This document shows positions 31,801-42,699 of a stretch of 64,000 bases of DNA, piece by piece. Below the pieces are notes generated by a model. That model had not been told where the DNA came from. It saw only the letters and a list, made by a program, of their open reading frames with translations, and searched no databases. The position numbers and the translations under genes are program-made. This DNA comes from Musa acuminata AAA Group. Taxonomy: Eukaryota > Streptophyta > Magnoliopsida > Zingiberales > Musaceae. The stretch lies in assembly GCF_036884655.1 (NCBI RefSeq), contig NC_088357.1, positions 10,269,501 through 10,333,500 on the forward strand, read 5' to 3'. Numbering within the stretch: position 1 is the stretch's first letter; every line of letters starts with the position of its first letter.

Positions 31801-34800
31801 AATGAAACCAAATAATTTAGTTAGCAATGATCTTGAACTTGCTATATCTCCATAAGAAGATCCACCTCCACATCTGGTTTAGTTGGTTATAATTTTTCTA
31901 AAAGAGTCTGGCCGAATGACCTTGATTATCAATAACAAGATCCTTGAACAAATTCTTAACCTATGACAATGTAGTTCTAAAAGAACCAATTTAAGTGATA
32001 ATAATTTTCTAAAGATTGAAATACTATAATAAATGTAATAGTGCATTAAAAGTTGTTTTGAGGAGACTAGTTCAGTGATTTCCAAATATTATAATATATG
32101 TATATACATTATATGATATTTATATGTATATATATATATATATATATTAAAGAATAAAAAAGAAGCTAGTTAAAAAAAATAACCAGCTTCTTTTTTATTT
32201 TTTTCTATTTTATTTAATAATTCAGTGAGTCCATCTTTTGAGGTCTCATTTATTCATACATACATTGTGACACCATAGTTAAAATAAATCCTATGCTAAG
32301 TAGATGGAACAATCCGAGGGTAAAATTTTTACACTTTCTATAAGGAAAGAAACAAGGATGTTTGAGGAATAAAATTATGAAATTTATATTTATTAAAAAT
32401 ATTTATATGTGAGAGGTGAATAAAGATAAATTAGAGTATAGTACGGTATCACAAAGAATTGTAGAAGACGGGTTATATATACTAGGTTTGATTCGTATTA
32501 AGTTTTTGTATTGAGCTGATATCAAATTTGATACATATTAATCATTTAGATTTATTATGAAGTTTTTAATAATGCTTGTAGGAAAATAAAAACCTTAATG
32601 TAAGTGATTGATAGTTTGTAATTTTGTATCAGATGGTTAGATTCAAAATCATGTGACCATAGTTTCTTGAAAAAAAAAGGGCACAAATTAACCCACTATT
32701 TTTCTTTATTTGACCTCTTTGTTTCAACCCTTCTGATTGCTTAACAATCAGATCAGAAAGTTGGACTGTTATAAGCATGCAAAGTCAAACAAATACTTAT
32801 AGTTTAAAACAATTTCAGGGTGTATACACAGGAAAATCGAAAAAAACCTAAAGATTTGTCGTCTAGTTGGCAAAATAGATGTTTGATAAGTGATATTTTA
32901 TTGGTCGACCAATCCCTAGCCAATGACTATGACCATGTTAATAGTATTTGCATCATTCTTTTTCCTTTCTTAAGCATAGAACGAAGAAACCAGAGAAATA
33001 AACTTGTTTCGTAACCATGTTATTGTCTTTTATTGTCGAGTAGCCAATGAAAATAAAATATTTCCATTTCCTTTTCCAAACCATATTCATTGGATGACCT
33101 TTTTCCCCAAAGAATTACCTCAAATTGATGGCTGTTTAGATCGAGCTGATCGTTTGTCCCATCTGAGATATCTGCTCTCTTCAACTTGAGGCATCATAGG
33201 CACTTTAAGCCACCATTTATTGACCGGTAAAACAAATGGCATGTACATTCCTTCCAGACCAGATTCATGTGCAAAATATGTGCATGGAATTAGTGGGCAT
33301 ATAAAGCGAACTAGGTTTCAAACAACCAAGAGTTGAACCTCCACAAGACTCCTTCAAATAACAAGAGACTGCCATCAGTTTCGTCCTCGGTTTGGTCCTC
33401 TGTTGTCAAAGTCAGGGGATAACCTGGTGTGGAAATAGGGAAAAAGAAAGAAGGAGGAAAGAGAAAGAGAGCTGAATCCCTATGCTGTTGGAGGACCTTT
33501 CATTTATAACGAAGGATTCCTAATTTGCACTTAGAAAAATATTTACTAGATCATTGATCCGAAGAATATTTTTCGTTATCATTAGTAATACCATGATAAG
33601 ACATAGGTCAGGTTTAACTATATGTCATCATCCATTATATGTCGAAGTCTAAGAGTTAAGTTTCTATGGAATGGATAATTTTGTTCTTATCAAGATCTTA
33701 TCCTAATAATATAGGACATCAATCGACAAGGCAAGAATTAATTTAATTATTATGCCTCAATTGGATTTTAGATTTGAGTTTCAAGTAATTGCGGAGAGTT
33801 TCAATTTTGTTTATAATTTGCATGTTTATTTATTACCATCAGTCACCTAAATGCTCTCTAGTTTGATCTGCAATCAATTACCTTAAGTAATATCTGGAGA
33901 GGACATTTTTCCACGGTTACCACTCAACTTGGAATCTCCAGCAAAGGACATATCCATCAAGATATGTTCAAGAATAGTAGTTAAATCTGGGTCACAAATG
34001 TTTTTTAGAGCTCCCTGTTGTTATAACTAAGTGCACAAGGAAAGCTTTTAATCCCAATCAAAAGATATCAAAGGATATGCTGTATTGAAAAAGCAGCACA
34101 TTTATATCATATAATAATGAGTTCAATTAGACAAAAAGATCGTTCGGGTCCAACTTCAGCTTACAAAGTTAATGTAGTAACGATTAAGATTCACAGAGTA
34201 ATCATTAATGTAGTAATGATTAATAAAAATTATCAACTCTTTAAATCTGCATCTGCTTGTACAGTCACTGCGTCTGCTTCAAGATGTAAACGCAAAAAAT
34301 GAGTTACCTACCCAGAATTAGGATCATCACCTTTAAAAGCATTGGCACCACAGGAAACAAGGAGACAATGACCAACAATACGAATGCCATAATAAAAAAA
34401 TGATAGGAAATCAAATAAATTATAGCCAAGAATACTGACTGTAGCATTCATAAGTAATCTTTTAGCATTTACTAGTTTCTTAACTAATCTGCAACACTTC
34501 ATTGTTATATTTCATCTCACAGTTCCATCTCAAAATAAAAATAATGTCTTCAGAGCTTAGCTCCTGAACTGTGAATAATACATATCAACATTGTTTGAAC
34601 CTTGTGATTCTACTCATCAGTTTTGGCAAAGGGAAGCAGCAAGCTTGAGGCAGCAATTGTATAACTTACAACAAAATGTGAGGTATGATCACCCTATAAA
34701 CTCAAATAGATACATTGTCACTTAAAATCCATTTTGCTAGTAGAATAAACCGGGGTAATTTTACTGACAATTATATATTTTTTCCTTTCATGGCTCCAAA

Positions 34801-35716
34801 AATGATTATATATGATTATTCATGCATCCATCGTCCTGAGAATTACAACCAAAGGCTACTAAAAACCAATTTTAAAACTGCATGTTTCATCATTATGGAC
34901 GTTATAATGAGGAGTTAATATCATGAACATCACATTTCAAATTTCAAATGAATTTTAACTGCAGGCAATTGACGGGGGAAGAAATTTCTGGTCTTAGCGT
35001 TAAAGATCTACAAAATCTAGAGAACCAACTCAGAATGAGCGTACGTAATGTCAGAATGAAGAAGGTCCTGACTGTCTCCGCTCGCTCGGTATCTTATTTT
35101 TTGCTTTCTTATAGCAGCTGTTCTATATGATGTACACAAGTTTTTTCTACAGGACCAACTCTTGGAAGAAGAAATACAAGAACTGGATCGAAAGGTTACA
35201 ACAAAATTTTGCTCTCTCCAATATGTTTAGCATTCTATATTCATTTCACCAATGCTTATGCTGTTTTCACCGCAGGGAAGGTTTATTCACCAAGAAAATC
35301 TGGAACTATACAAGAAGATAAACATGATTCGTCAAGAAAACATGGAATTATACAAAGAGGTACCAGACATAAAAGCAATTTCATCCCAGGAAAGGCAACT
35401 TACTGTCTAACACGTTACTCATTCAAGAATCAATGTCAGGTCTATGCAGCAAAGGACAAAAATGGTACTGACAGAGGCTCAATTGCACCATATGATTTCA
35501 GTATCACAGATGAAGCAGCATACAAGCCCATTCATCTTCGATTAAGCCAGCCACAGCCGAACGCAGACGGAATCAAAACAGAGCCGCCTCCAAATCTAAG
35601 GTAACTTTCGTCACATAAAAAGTAGGAGAGTGCTGCGTTACACATTTCTTATCTAACTATACAACTCACAACTGCAATTTTGAAGCAGACTTCAGCTACA
35701 CTACAGAGATGGTTAG
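28863..35716 (+). CDS. MIKC-type MADS-box factor, AGL17/ANR1 clade, 245 aa
   Basis: Exons are 28863..29044, 30352..30430, 34621..34682, 34965..35064, 35153..35194, 35276..35359, 35440..35600 and 35689..35716 (738 nt). The first five lengths 182, 79, 62, 100 and 42 nt are the usual MIKC pattern. The MADS domain (1-60) reads [20 protein letters not shown] and [20 protein letters not shown]. The K domain includes [20 protein letters not shown]. The C-terminal region has [28 protein letters not shown] and ends LQLHYRDG. Relatives (ANR1, OsMADS23/27/57) act in nitrate response, root growth and tillering. Exon 3 carries a miR444-type site. An in-frame ATG at 28677 would add 62 residues, or 33 if a possible leader intron 28723..28809 is removed. 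The 28863 start is preferred by homology. Exon 4 uses a weak donor (AAG|GTCCTG). Confidence 0.93.
30431..34620 (+). other. Long MADS intron 2 (4.2 kb)
   Basis: No coding or transposon protein is recognised in this intron. Long introns at this position (between exons 2 and 3) are common in MIKC genes and often hold regulatory sequence. A CTTGAGGCATCATAGG string at 33186 shares a few bases with the miR444 site, but in the same sense. Confidence 0.55.
32155..32197. repeat. Short hairpin in MADS intron 2
   Basis: Two 18-bp arms (32155-32172 and 32180-32197) pair with one mismatch around a loop of seven A. A (TA)n stretch lies just upstream at 32125-32147. It may be a small inverted-repeat element. 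Confidence 0.75.
34636..34656 (+). promoter_or_regulatory. miR444 target site in MADS exon 3
   Basis: The 21 bases from GCAGCAAGCTT to GAGGCAGCAA are the exact reverse complement of a mature miR444 form that I recall as UUGCUGCCUC followed by AAGCUUGCUGC. In grasses miR444 is transcribed antisense to AGL17-clade MADS genes and cuts their mRNAs at this exon, so the minus strand here could itself encode the microRNA. No second hairpin arm was identified by eye. Confidence 0.7.
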
Positions 35717-36059
35717 TACGTCTATTATCTCAACGCTCATGTTTGAAGTCCCAGGCGAGTGATCTTTAATTACGTGAAAGTGCAGCAGTGACATCCCAAA
35801 ATAGTTTTTGCCACTTATTATGTGAAAAATGATGTGTGCGTGATTCTAACAATGATCGATTTAGTAGGAAGGGTGAGTGTTTGCTTATTAAGATTGTTTA
35901 ATTTATGGACTCGTGGACACTGATATGATGTTGAATACCTTTCACTGTTGAACAAATTGAGAACCAAATCCATGATCACATACCCCTACTTAGCTGTACT
36001 ACGCAATGTAATCAAAATCTTGTCAGCCCCCGAGCAACGAAAAGAGTTCGTGTCCAGTA

Positions 36060-37375
36060 AATCTCCCACCCCCCCAGTCTTCTGATCCGAGGTGGCCGTG
36101 AGTGTCGTTGGGGGGGTCCACCTCGCGTAAGAAACTCCCTTGGTACGAAGCTTCAGTGCGCACTGCAGCTCTCTTCATGAGAACCTTTTGTCTCAACGCT
36201 GCAGCAGCTGCTGCTGCTGCATGCTGCCCAACCTGCCCTTCTCAACCTCGCACAGTCTCTCTCTGTCGCCTGTCATGGCACGCTTCACAGGGCGCCCAGA
36301 TGTTCCCCGCCTCCCGAGGCGGGGCGGTCCCATCGGCAGAGCTCGGCAGCGGCCGTACCCGCGTCGCGAGGGGGTCGCACACGTCCCGCGCTCGCGGCCA
36401 CCGCCCGTCCGACGCACCCCACGGCACACACAAAAATACGCCCCAAAGGGGCCTCCGTACCGATACGCTGACAACCCCCGAGCTCGAAAGCGATCCGCTT
36501 GCAGACACCTCCAGCTTTGTCATTATTGTTCGCAGCTGCTATTATTATTATCACTCCTTCAGAGCTGTGTTCAGACGATATCTCCATTATTTCCACCCAC
36601 ATTCCCATGCAAGCTCATTATATACACATATATCTACTGCACTGATCTCTATAAAAGCATAACTAAAAAGGTTGACGTGATAGGCACCCTGGAAATCGTA
36701 TTTAAAACTGATAGATAAAGGATGGATGGATGGATGGATTGATGGACTGATTGATGATCTCGCTGATGCGACACCGGAAGTCTCAGTTTAGTGAGAGAAA
36801 GGAAAACAAGGAAGCTGCCTTAATTTCTTGTTTGTGTGTATTCTCCGTTCCTACTTCTCTGTGCAGAGAATGCTGAGCTCCCATAGTCTCCTCTTCCTCC
36901 GCTTCCCTTCGTCTCTTCCGCTGCTATGTACTCTTCTCATCTCTACCGGTACCGTACTTAATTCCATGTGTATTGAATCAGCTGAAGTAGCACTGGTTTG
37001 AAGCAAATGACAGTGTTTTGCTTTTATGCTTTGCTTCCTTGTTTCAGAGGAGAACAGGTCCCGTCTGGATTCAACATCGGCGATGCTGTTCTCGACCTCA
37101 CCAGAAGTTTGTTGCTTCTCTTATCCTGGTCCTGCAGCTTCATCCTGAATTACGACGGGGATTGATGCCTTTCTCCTTTTGTTTTTTCTGTTCCACTCTG
37201 AAGGTCCCATTCTTAGTCCCAAGAGCTCAAGCAATCTCACTGCTGTCAATTCCTCACCCCTACACCTGCACTTTGGGGCCATAAACCATGCGGTGTTTAT
37301 CGTCACCTCTTTTTCTTTTAGTGGGCATTGTTAGAACGCGACGTGTTTTGTGATGTAATTGTCTTGTAACAGAGT
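36060..37375 (+). promoter_or_regulatory. GC-rich promoter/leader region of the TGA gene
   Basis: A GC-rich block at 36280-36480 stands out from AT-rich flanks. Open frames of 90-190 codons on both strands there have no recognisable domain and overlap each other, so they are treated as chance. A TTGACGTGAT word at 36673 contains the TGACG core bound by TGA factors. GT donor and AG acceptor candidates (for example GTAACAG|AGT just before the ATG) suggest one or more 5' UTR introns. Confidence 0.4.
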
Positions 37376-40300
37376 ATGGCATCGCTGGACGTGGCTGCTC
37401 CGACGGCGGCGGCAGCGACACATGTGGATGCTGGCAGGATGGCGTTCTCGAGAGGACAAATTGAGAACTGGGGCGACTCTGCGATGGTAGTGAGCAGCCC
37501 AAGAACTGATACATCAACCGACGTCGAGATCGAGGATAGGACTAAGATGGTGGGCATTCTACCATCCTGTTTTACTCTTCTAAGATTGACTTTGTACGTT
37601 TATGGAATTCTTTGTTGCTGTTCCACAGTTTGGTTGTGTTCAGCAAGGTGCTATTATCTGTGCGGATTCTTCTGCAATGTCAAAGGGGAAAGCAGGGGAG
37701 CAAAAGGTGTCTTAAACGTCAAGTTGAATTTATTTGTATTGCTTGGGTTATGTTAGAATGAATAGTGGATGATGCTTTCACTAATTTCTGATGCAGACAC
37801 TGCGTAGACTTGCTCAAAATCGTGAGGCTGCACGAAAAAGTCGCTTGCGGAAAAAGGTTTTTTTTTTCTTGCTCTAGGCAATTTTCTTTTTTTGCACCTT
37901 AAAGAGTGTAATCATATGTGATACCTTATTAGTTTATATCGCATGAAATTTAGTGTGTTAGCCTCTCAAAGATTGCTGTAGCCAAAGATGTTAGTTGGCA
38001 TATCCGTAGCAAGTTATTATTGGTTTAAGTTTCACTGATTGTTGATTGCTAGTTGCTACCGGGCATACTACGATATGAAAGTGAAGCATAATAATCGCTG
38101 TTTGTTGTATCCTAACATCAACTTCATGCATAGGTTTTCCTTTCCAAAGAGTATGGCAATTGTACAGACCATGTTTAGTGTATTTTTAGTTAAGAACTAG
38201 TACTTGTTTCTCTGTGTTTTGTCATTCGAAATGGACACTATCAGCCTTTCATGCAGTGAAAGCAGTCCTGTTTTAAATCAACGCCTTTTAGTTTATTGTA
38301 ACTTTTCTTCTAGTTGTAGGTATATATTTCTGTTGTCTTCCACCTCTGTTTTTCTTTTAAAAAAAGAATGTGACCAAGCAGCCTGCCGAAAATTTTTAAT
38401 AGAAAAGATTAGTAGAAAAAGCAGTAATCATTGCTACTTTGCTAAGCTCACATGATCTTTATACCACGGAATAATGCACTGTCAACTGTGCTGTATAATT
38501 TGACATGCATTCAAGTTATCATCTATTCCCAAATAGCAAAATCTCAAGTATTCCTTCGTGGGTCTGCATGGTAGATGACATGCAAGTTTTCAGCTGGTCC
38601 TTAGTGTGTGGTGTAATTTAGCTTCCAGGAGTGCATAATTGTACAAGTGTTGGGCTAAGGTACTACTTAACGGAAAAAAAATTAAGCTGAGGTTATTATT
38701 TAAAACTTTGAGTGCCTTGTGTTCACCCAATTGCGAGTCATGTAATTTCCAAATTCGTTTTTATTCATTCTTCTGATTTTTCTACAGAATACACGCATCT
38801 TCCATCAGTACAACTTTGCTACTAGAACCAGATTTTGTGTAGTAATGGTTGTGTAAGAATCACCACTATAGTTTTATAGGGCACACCATCTAGCTTAACA
38901 CCTCAAAATATGTATCTGGAGACTTCTTTCAAAAAGTCAAATTTAGTGAGCTATTAAAGGATACAATATAAACTTTTTATTTTCATTGTTGATGTGGGAC
39001 TGACTCTCACGTGCCATTCATGCGTTGAGTTTATTTTTCGCCATTTGATTCACTTTTCGACTCCAATGACCCCAAATTATGGCTTGAATATGCACTAGCC
39101 TAATCTGTTGGTATTACATATTTAAAGAAAATTAAGCTGAGGTTATTATTTAAAACTTTGAGTGCCTTGTGTTCACCCAATTGCGAGTCATGTAATTTCC
39201 AAATTCGTTTTTATTCATTCTTCTGATTTTTCTACAGAATACACGCATCTTCCATCAGTACAACTTTGCTACTAGAACCAGATTTTGTGTAGTAATGGTT
39301 GTGTAAGAATCACCACTATAGTTTTATAGGGCACACCATCTAGCTTAACACCTCAAAATATGTATCTGGAGACTTCTTTCAAAAAGTCAAATTTAGTGAG
39401 CTATTAAAGGATACAATATAAACTTTTTATTTTCATTGTTGATGTGGGACTGACTCTCACGTGCTATTCATGCGTTGAGTTTATTTTTCGCCATTTGATT
39501 CACTTTTCGACTCCAATGACCCCAAATTATGGCTTGAATATGCACTAGCCTAATCTGTTGGTATTACATATTTAAAGAAAATTATCTGGAATGAGAATAG
39601 TTGATCGAATCATTCATATGAAATAAGGGGAATATATGTAACTATTGAAGTATAAATGCGAAGTTCTTAATAACCTTGTTGTCTGTAATCTGTACGCTCA
39701 ATGTTAAAATCTACCACAATCCTTGGTGCATTTTCCTTCAAAAAATGTAAGGAACTGAAGAGCATCACATAAGTACTAATTTGCAGGCTGAAGATATTTA
39801 AGGTAATTATCAGTTTTTGCAACATATAGGCTAGCATGGATTAGTAAAAAAATTATTTAGCAGATAACTAGCACATCTATGGCCAAGTGTGCATCTTATC
39901 ATGTTGCAAAGAGGGGAACCTATATTTTGAATCATTCTCACTGTCTCATTTTCTTCGATATTGTTTGCCATGCTTTATAATGTTGACCTTCAATTTGAAA
40001 TGCTGACATTATAAAGAAGTATTGTGGCCTCAATCTAGATTCAATCGTCATCATAGGAAGCTAGCTCAACTCCTCTGCCTTTGCTCAAATTCATTCTATG
40101 CAAATGTATGGCACATGTTGCAGGTGCTTATAATAATGTGTCATTATTGATCTATCTTTGATGCCTTTATTTTCCTATAGGGGAGAGTGAGAGACAGACC
40201 AGGTGGAACTCAGCTTCATGTACTTGTTTGATTGATGCCAATGATTTTTACAAAAGATAACTAACATAAGACGTTTGTTTTTGTTTATATCATGCAATTT

Positions 40301-42670
40301 TGATGAAAATAAAAATATTCAAAATAATGAAAATTAGCCAGAATTTTGGGTTTTTCTTCTTTAGAGTGATGTTTCTGTATTTTATCATTCCTACAGATAA
40401 TGAACTAATGTTATGCCCATAATACATAAGATATTAAATGAATATATATCAAAATGATTGTTTCTAAATCATGTGTTGATATCTGAGAGTGCTTCTTGGT
40501 TTCTGCACCAAGTTGACAATATATGTGCATATGTATTATTAACTCCTATTGTTTCATTGGTTCTTTTGGTTTCCCCTTTTCATTTGGAAGTGCATGATCT
40601 AATAATAAGAATGGTGCTTGTTATAGGCATATGTTCAACAGCTTGAAAATAGCCGCGTAAAGTTGATACAACTGGAGCAAGTTCTGCAGCGAGCACGCCA
40701 ACAAGTATTCCTACTATTATCATCTCTCTCCTCTTGGAGTCTTTAAACTGAAAATTGGTCTCTTTATGAAACGTCAGTCTCATCATTCTTCCATCGTGCA
40801 GGGCATTTTAATAGCAAGTGGATTCATGGGTGACCATAGTTATTCAATTGGAGGAAATGGTTTGTTCAAAATTGTTTTCTTCCTCTTCTGCAATTGTGGT
40901 GGTATTAGGAATTTATCTGAATTTATGATAGTTTCATTCTGAAATTTTAATAATTTTATCTTTTACATATTGTCCAAACTTGTTCTAGTTGGCTTTGTTA
41001 AAGTGTAATTTACATTCTGTATCTTTTATTGCATTATTTCATGTTTTCTTTTTCTTGATATGTGTGCTATGCTCAGGAAAGATTCTAACTCCTTGAAATA
41101 TCCATGGTACTTAAACTTTGTATGTCGGTGGGCTGGGTTTAAAAGCAATTTCGTGATCTATGTATGATAGTTTTGGATGAATCATCAAAGTTGTGTCCTC
41201 CAATGAACTATTGTCACTCTTCTGGATCATATAGTTTTTGTGATGAATCATACTGATCAATGCTAAAAATGAATATATTCATCTGAATATCTTTTGCATT
41301 ATGTATTGTAAAACTAAAAAAAATGGATATCTGATGCATTAGATGACGAGCAATTTAAATGCAAAATGGTAAAGGACAACAGTTGTAGGTGCTCTAGAAA
41401 ATTTCTTTATCTGAAAGGTCTGATGTAAATTGCACATGAAATGGAGTAGGATGTGTGGGAGAATAAGTGTAGGGTCCTCTTGGAAGAACATTGGACATAA
41501 GTTGTAGAAAATGATGGAGCTGGGGTACTATGTCACTATTGCTTAATTTGCTAAAGCACACTAGTTTATTATTATGTATTAGTTGTGTCTGAGGATTTAT
41601 TCTTTTGTTATTCCCGGAGTCACTTCTCTTCTCTCTCATCTTTTCCCTAGTCACATCTGCCTGCTGTAACCCTTCAGTTTCTATTTGTCAGTCAGCCATC
41701 TTGATGTTGATGCTCTCCTTTGAACATTGCTTCAGGAGCCTTGGCATTTGATTTGGAGTATGCAAGGTGGCTTGAGGATCACCAACGAAGGATTAATGAT
41801 CTTAGATCAGCTCTAAACTCTCAAGTCAACGACGATGAGCTGCGACTTACTGTCGAAACCTTCATGGGACATTATGATGAAGTTTTCAGACTTAAAAGCA
41901 TAGGTATAAAGTCTGATGTATTTCACATACTTTCAGGCATGTGGACAACCCCTGCAGAAAGGTGTTTCATGTGGTTGGGTGGATTTCGATCATCTGAGCT
42001 TCTGAAGGTATTGCATTTCTCTCAAGAATAGGGTGAGATGTGTAGTTCCAAATTTTGGCCTAGCGGCTGACGTCATTCTTTGGTTCAATGATCTGCAGAT
42101 ACTCGTGAGCCATCTTGAGCCATTGACGGATCAACAGCTGATGGGTTTGTGTAATCTTCAACATTCATCTCAGCAGGCAGAGGATGCCTTGTCGCAAGGG
42201 ATGGAAGCTTTGCAACAATCTCTTTCTGAAACCCTTGCGTCTGCTTCTCTTGTTCCGGCTGGTGGTGCTGATAATGTTTCAAATTACATGGGCCAGATGA
42301 CTATTGCTATGGGCAAGTTGAGCACACTCGAGAACTTCCTTCGCCAGGTATCTTATGCATGCCTTCTGACTATGAACAGCTGCTCTCTCTACGTTAGTTA
42401 CATGCAGCAGTCAAGTAAATACTGTGAAATGCATGCTTTTGCTGTGATCTTTTGCATCGACACGATATTATGTTTTCTTTGGAAGTAGTTGTGAGCTTTG
42501 TAATGGTATTCCATCTTTGCTAGGCTGATCTTTTGCGGCAACAGACTCTGCAGCAAATGCATCGAATCCTAACAACACGTCAAGCAGCTCGTGCATTACT
42601 GACCATCAGCGACTACTTCTCTCGCCTGCGGGCGCTAAGCTCATTATGGTTGGCTCGCCCGAGGGATTAA
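37376..42670 (+). CDS. TGA: TGA-type bZIP transcription factor, 345 aa
   Basis: Exons are 37376..37549, 37797..37856, 40627..40704, 40802..40859, 41736..42007, 42099..42347 and 42524..42670 (1038 nt). The N-terminus is MASLDVAAPTAAAATHVDAG, leading to SSPRTDTSTDVEIEDRTKM. The bZIP basic region is TLRRLAQNREAARKSRLRKK and the zipper AYVQQLENSRVKLIQLEQVL. The DOG1 domain follows (ALAFDLEYARWLEDHQRRIN, WTTPAERCFMWLGGFRSSEL, EPLTDQQLMGLCNLQHSSQQ, QMHRILTTRQAARALL) and the end is SSLWLARPRD. The short N-terminus with PRTDTSTD resembles the TGA2/HBP-1b clade, whose members bind TGACG (as-1) elements and work with NPR1 in salicylate signalling. Intron 2 (2.8 kb) contains a 450-bp tandem duplication. 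The ATG follows a probable acceptor by three bases; any exon upstream would be noncoding or unproven. Confidence 0.94.
38681..39580. repeat. 450-bp tandem duplication in TGA intron 2
   Basis: Copies 38681-39130 and 39131-39580 are the same length and appear identical except for C at 39015 against T at 39465. Both start ATTAAGCTGAGGTTATT and end ATATTTAAAGAAA. Confidence 0.95.
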
Positions 42671-42699
42671 ATACTGCTTTGTGAGTTGAGGACGTGTGA

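Noticed and set aside
33186..33205. CTTGAGGCATCATAGG as the second miR444 hairpin arm
   Set aside because: It is in the same orientation as the target site and matches over only a few bases, so it could not pair with it.
36102..36718. Plus-strand ORFs of 186 and 192 codons and minus-strand ORFs in the same place
   Set aside because: Long frames in a GC-rich block have few stops by chance; several overlap on both strands and none shows a domain.
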